Positions 31,637 to 34,009 of a stretch of 34,009 nt of DNA are shown piece by piece. Below the pieces are notes generated by a model. It was not told the DNA's origin. It saw only the letters and a program-made list of their open reading frames with translations, and did no database searches. Origin of the DNA: Candidatus Avelusimicrobium pecoris. Its GTDB lineage: Bacteria; Elusimicrobiota; Elusimicrobia; Elusimicrobiales; Elusimicrobiaceae. The stretch lies in contig CACWMG010000022.1 of the NCBI GenBank assembly GCA_902761975.1, positions 1 through 34,009 on the forward strand. The letters run 5' to 3'. Position 1 is the stretch's first letter. Each line of letters opens with the position of its first letter. The position numbers were made by a program, and so were the translations under genes.

Positions 31637-33271
31637 TTATTTATCTTTACGCACCCGTTTGGCGGCTAAAAAGGTACGTTCCACGGCTTTATCTTCTGCC
31701 ACTTGTTGCTCGGCGGCGGCTTTTTTGGCGGCTCGCTCAGCTTTTTTAGCGGCCTTAGCCGCGCGGGCCGCGGCGGCACGTTCCATGCAGGCTTGCTTGC
31801 CTACTAAGGCGCGTAGGTTTTTGCGGGTAGTTTTGTTAATCACTTTGCGGAAACACCATAACGCCCAAATGTTGGGAATAGTCATCATGGTCATGGTCAA
31901 AATAGCCAGTGCCCACATAAAGCGGGTAGAGGTATTTGCCTCGGCCGTGCGCAGGACGGAATCGGCAATAGTCCAGTCCGTTGAGAAACTGGCCCCAATA
32001 ATGCCCCCCGCAAACACCAGTAGTACAAACACCACACGCGCCGGTTTAATAAGCACGTTGGATCCTTTGCACAAAAACTGCAGTGATTTTTCTACGTAAT
32101 AGCCCCACCCAATAATGGTTGTGAACGAGAACACGACCAACGAAAACACCAAAATCGGCGTACCGATATACGGCACCGTCTTAAATGCGCTGTTACACAA
32201 GTTAGCGGCATAGACGTTAGGGTTGGTGTAATCGCCGGCTAGCACAATTACAATTCCGGTTAAACTGCAAATAAAAATGGCCCAAAACACGGACGTGGCC
32301 GACACAATAGCCATTTGCGTAGCACTGCGCGTACGTGCGGCGGCCGCGGCCATAGAGGCACTGCCTAGCCCCGCCTCGGTGGCTAGTACGGCACGGGTTA
32401 CCCCCGCAGTTACCCCGGGGATCATGGCTTGCACCAGGGCCAAAATACCTACGCCCAAGGCCCCGCCTGCGGCAGCTTTGCCGGTAAATGCGCCTTTAAG
32501 CACCACCATAATCGCTTGCGGGATATGCGTAAAATTCATACAGATTACTAAAATAGCAATCAGTAAATACAAACTGCCCATAATGGGCACTAGCCACTCG
32601 GAGTACGACGCAATGCGTTTTACCCCGCCCAAAATAACAATGGCCGCGGCAAACGCCACAAACAAAGAAACGTACCACGGGTTTAAGTTGTATCCTTCCC
32701 GCAGTGCGTCGGCAATGGAGTTAGTTTGCAAGGCACTTCCGGCGGTAAGGCCCATTAAAAGAGTACCTACCGCAAAAATAATACCCAACCATTTAAATTT
32801 TAAAATGTTAGATAGATAATACATAGGGCCGCCCACATATTCCCCGTCGGCCAAGCGCACACGGTATTTAAATGCCACCATACATTCGCTGTATTTAATA
32901 GCAAAGTTAAAAAACCCGGCTACAATCATCCAAAACAGCGCCCCCGGGCCGCCCTCGGCTACGGCGGTAGTAACCCCAATAATGCTCCCGGTGCCTACCG
33001 TAGCACCAATCATCACGGCTAACGAGCCAAAACTGCTCACCATGCCTTCGCTTTCGGCTTTTGCCACCGAAAGTTTCATAGCCGGCCAGGTGTATTTTTG
33101 GATAAAGCGCAATTTTACCGTAAAATAAATCCCTAAAAACAGCAAGAGAAAAATCATCGGCGGGCCCCAAATAAGGGCGTTAAAGCCGTTCATTACGTCG
33201 TAGATATTTTGTAAAGACGGCTCTTGAAACAGGGCTTTGCAAGCACCTGCCAATTGGTTAAATGCATCCAT
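31637..33271 (-). CDS. Sodium:alanine symporter (AGCS family)
   Basis: 544-residue inner-membrane transporter with about 11 transmembrane helices that imports alanine, glycine or similar amino acids with sodium. Family signatures include the N-terminal WGPPMIFLLLFLGIYFTVKL, the ion/substrate helix GATVGTGSIIGVTTAVAEGGPGA, GEYVGGPMYYL, and TRAVLATEAGLGSASMAAAAA. The C-terminus carries an unusual cytoplasmic tail of about 60 residues made largely of Ala, Lys, Arg and Glu (AARAAKAAKKAERAAKKAA), predicted helical, not part of the transport core. Ribosome binding site AGGGGG upstream of ATG 33271. Monocistronic. Confidence 0.95.
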   Translation of the reverse strand: MDAFNQLAGACKALFQEPSLQNIYDVMNGFNALIWGPPMIFLLLFLGIYFTVKLRFIQKYTWPAMKLSVAKAESEGMVSSFGSLAVMIGATVGTGSIIGVTTAVAEGGPGALFWMIVAGFFNFAIKYSECMVAFKYRVRLADGEYVGGPMYYLSNILKFKWLGIIFAVGTLLMGLTAGSALQTNSIADALREGYNLNPWYVSLFVAFAAAIVILGGVKRIASYSEWLVPIMGSLYLLIAILVICMNFTHIPQAIMVVLKGAFTGKAAAGGALGVGILALVQAMIPGVTAGVTRAVLATEAGLGSASMAAAAARTRSATQMAIVSATSVFWAIFICSLTGIVIVLAGDYTNPNVYAANLCNSAFKTVPYIGTPILVFSLVVFSFTTIIGWGYYVEKSLQFLCKGSNVLIKPARVVFVLLVFAGGIIGASFSTDWTIADSVLRTAEANTSTRFMWALAILTMTMMTIPNIWALWCFRKVINKTTRKNLRALVGKQACMERAAAARAAKAAKKAERAAKKAAAEQQVAEDKAVERTFLAAKRVRKDK

Positions 33272-33393
33272 GGAAAGTTATTCCCCCTAAAAAATGTACG
33301 TGATATTTTACAAAATTTGAAGAAACCCTGTATTAAATTTTGTCGCCAAACGCCAAAGGTTTACTTGTTCGGGACTACCTGAAATTTAATAGA

Positions 33394-33419
33394 CCCCCGG
33401 AGCAGTATCACCCCGAGGG
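33394..33419. terminator. Hairpin in the intergenic region 33272-33466
   Basis: CCCCCGG (33394-33400) pairs with CCGAGGG (33413-33419) with one mismatch and a 12-base loop. CTTTTAG follows on the plus side; the minus side lacks a clear U-run. It probably ends the Cys-rich gene's transcript from the right. The remaining 195-base region contains the AT-rich upstream sequence of the symporter gene and no other recognisable element. Confidence 0.45.
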
Positions 33420-33466
33420 CCTTTTAGTTACATAAGAAAACATATATTTTTAATTTTCTTGTAATA

Positions 33467-34009
33467 TTATTCTGCAGGGTAACAAACAAGTCTTCCCACA
33501 AAGCAACCTGCCTCACCACCATTAGACTCTATATAAATTTTATTACAATTGGGGGTTGTGCCTAGTATGCCGTCAGAGGCACATAATGCCCGTACTTTTG
33601 CATTGGCATCTTCTAAACTAGCCATACAAGTGGTTACTCTTGAGTTCACCCAAGAAGATCCATTACAACTATAGACACCAACAGAGTAGCCATACCCGCT
33701 TAGGCAATTTTGGTTTTGAACTACAGCAGGAAAACCACTACCACTAGGTTTTTTTGTGCAAGTGCTACTGGTTTTTGTTGACCGCCAAGAGCCCGTAGAA
33801 TAATCACATGTTGCGCTTCCATATTTAACGGTACCGCAATAATTACTTCCGTAACTCGGATCAGCACTGCACGCAACATTATAGGCACTTGGTTTTGTAC
33901 CCGTGCAATTATATCCACAGCTACTGGTATCCCAATTTTCCTTCCATTTATTGCTAGTACAAGTGTAGTAAGACGATTTATTTCCATACGTATAGGGACT
34001 ATCGCACGC
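33467..34009 (-). CDS. Cysteine-rich repeat protein, C-terminal part (runs off right edge)
   Basis: 180 residues are open from the window edge to the stop at 33467; the start lies outside. There are 15 Cys in 180 residues (about 8%), with many Ser, Thr, Gly, Tyr and Asn. Three imperfect repeats of the form C-x4/6-W-x6/8-C are visible: CTSNKWKENWDTSSC, CDYSTGSWRSTKTSSTC, CNGSSWVNSRVTTC. The C-terminal part differs (ASLEDANAKVRALCASDGIL then PNCNKIYIESNGGEAGC). Disulfide-rich composition implies export; it may be the tail of a pilin-fused or adhesin-like surface protein, but no N-terminus is available to test this. No recognised family. Confidence 0.7.
   Translation of the reverse strand, partial: ACDSPYTYGNKSSYYTCTSNKWKENWDTSSCGYNCTGTKPSAYNVACSADPSYGSNYCGTVKYGSATCDYSTGSWRSTKTSSTCTKKPSGSGFPAVVQNQNCLSGYGYSVGVYSCNGSSWVNSRVTTCMASLEDANAKVRALCASDGILGTTPNCNKIYIESNGGEAGCFVGRLVCYPAE

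Noticed and set aside
32277-32819. 180-codon plus-strand frame inside the symporter gene
   Set aside because: Antisense shadow of a well-supported AGCS transporter; Ala-rich translation without domains or start signals.
1-34009. CRISPR arrays, insertion sequences, prophage genes or toxin-antitoxin pairs
   Set aside because: No regularly spaced repeats, transposase, integrase or phage structural motifs were seen on either strand.

Overview
The window looks like a chromosomal piece of a Gram-negative, diderm bacterium, most likely of the phylum Elusimicrobiota (gut-type relatives of Elusimicrobium). This placement is an inference. It rests on several pilin paralogues sharing an almost identical N-terminal helix ([20 protein letters not shown]), on a secretin, lipoproteins and a Pal-like protein, and on the general gene style. 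No 16S rRNA gene is present to confirm it. No phage, insertion sequence or CRISPR array was seen.

Left part (1-9.8 kb): a truncated acyl-CoA dehydrogenase gene reads off the left edge and faces a pilin gene with a roughly 220-base, strongly folded leader RNA. A HIT-family gene follows. Next comes the classic macromolecular synthesis operon rpsU-dnaG-rpoD, with its own promoter and a terminator/attenuator between rpsU and dnaG. After it lie a consensus promoter overlapping a 14-bp palindrome, a second stand-alone pilin on the opposite strand, a palindromic mini-element, two tandem DnaA boxes, recG, and an AqpZ-type aquaporin.

Middle part (9.8-11.8 kb): an exported HAD-type hydrolase and a membrane-anchored alpha/beta hydrolase are divergently transcribed. 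A tRNA-Ser(CGA) follows.

Main block (11.86-25.9 kb, minus strand): a single roughly 14-kb operon encodes a type IV pilus / type II secretion-like machine. In transcription order it has a large exported protein with OmpA-like and FlgD-Ig-like regions, a PilM-PilN fusion (GspL-like), PilO, PilP, the secretin PilQ, the ATPase PilB, the platform protein PilC, six pilin-class genes (the first broken by a one-base frameshift), and a secreted zinc metallopeptidase. Upstream on the same strand are an O-antigen-ligase/TPR protein, a candidate pilin glycosyltransferase, and a Pal-like lipoprotein. No PilT-type retraction ATPase or PilD-type prepilin peptidase is encoded in the window.

Right part (29.3-34 kb): a gene-poor region of about 570 bases holds an inverted-repeat element and six DnaA-box-like 9-mers within 240 bases (three perfect), at a divergent strand switch. 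This is a candidate replication origin. It is followed by a small ORF, an exported HEAT-repeat-like protein, dUTPase, a sodium:alanine symporter, and a truncated cysteine-rich repeat protein that runs off the right edge.

A recurring regulatory theme is a -10 box placed exactly six bases before the start codon with no Shine-Dalgarno sequence. It occurs in front of five monocistronic or first-in-operon genes and points to leaderless mRNAs.
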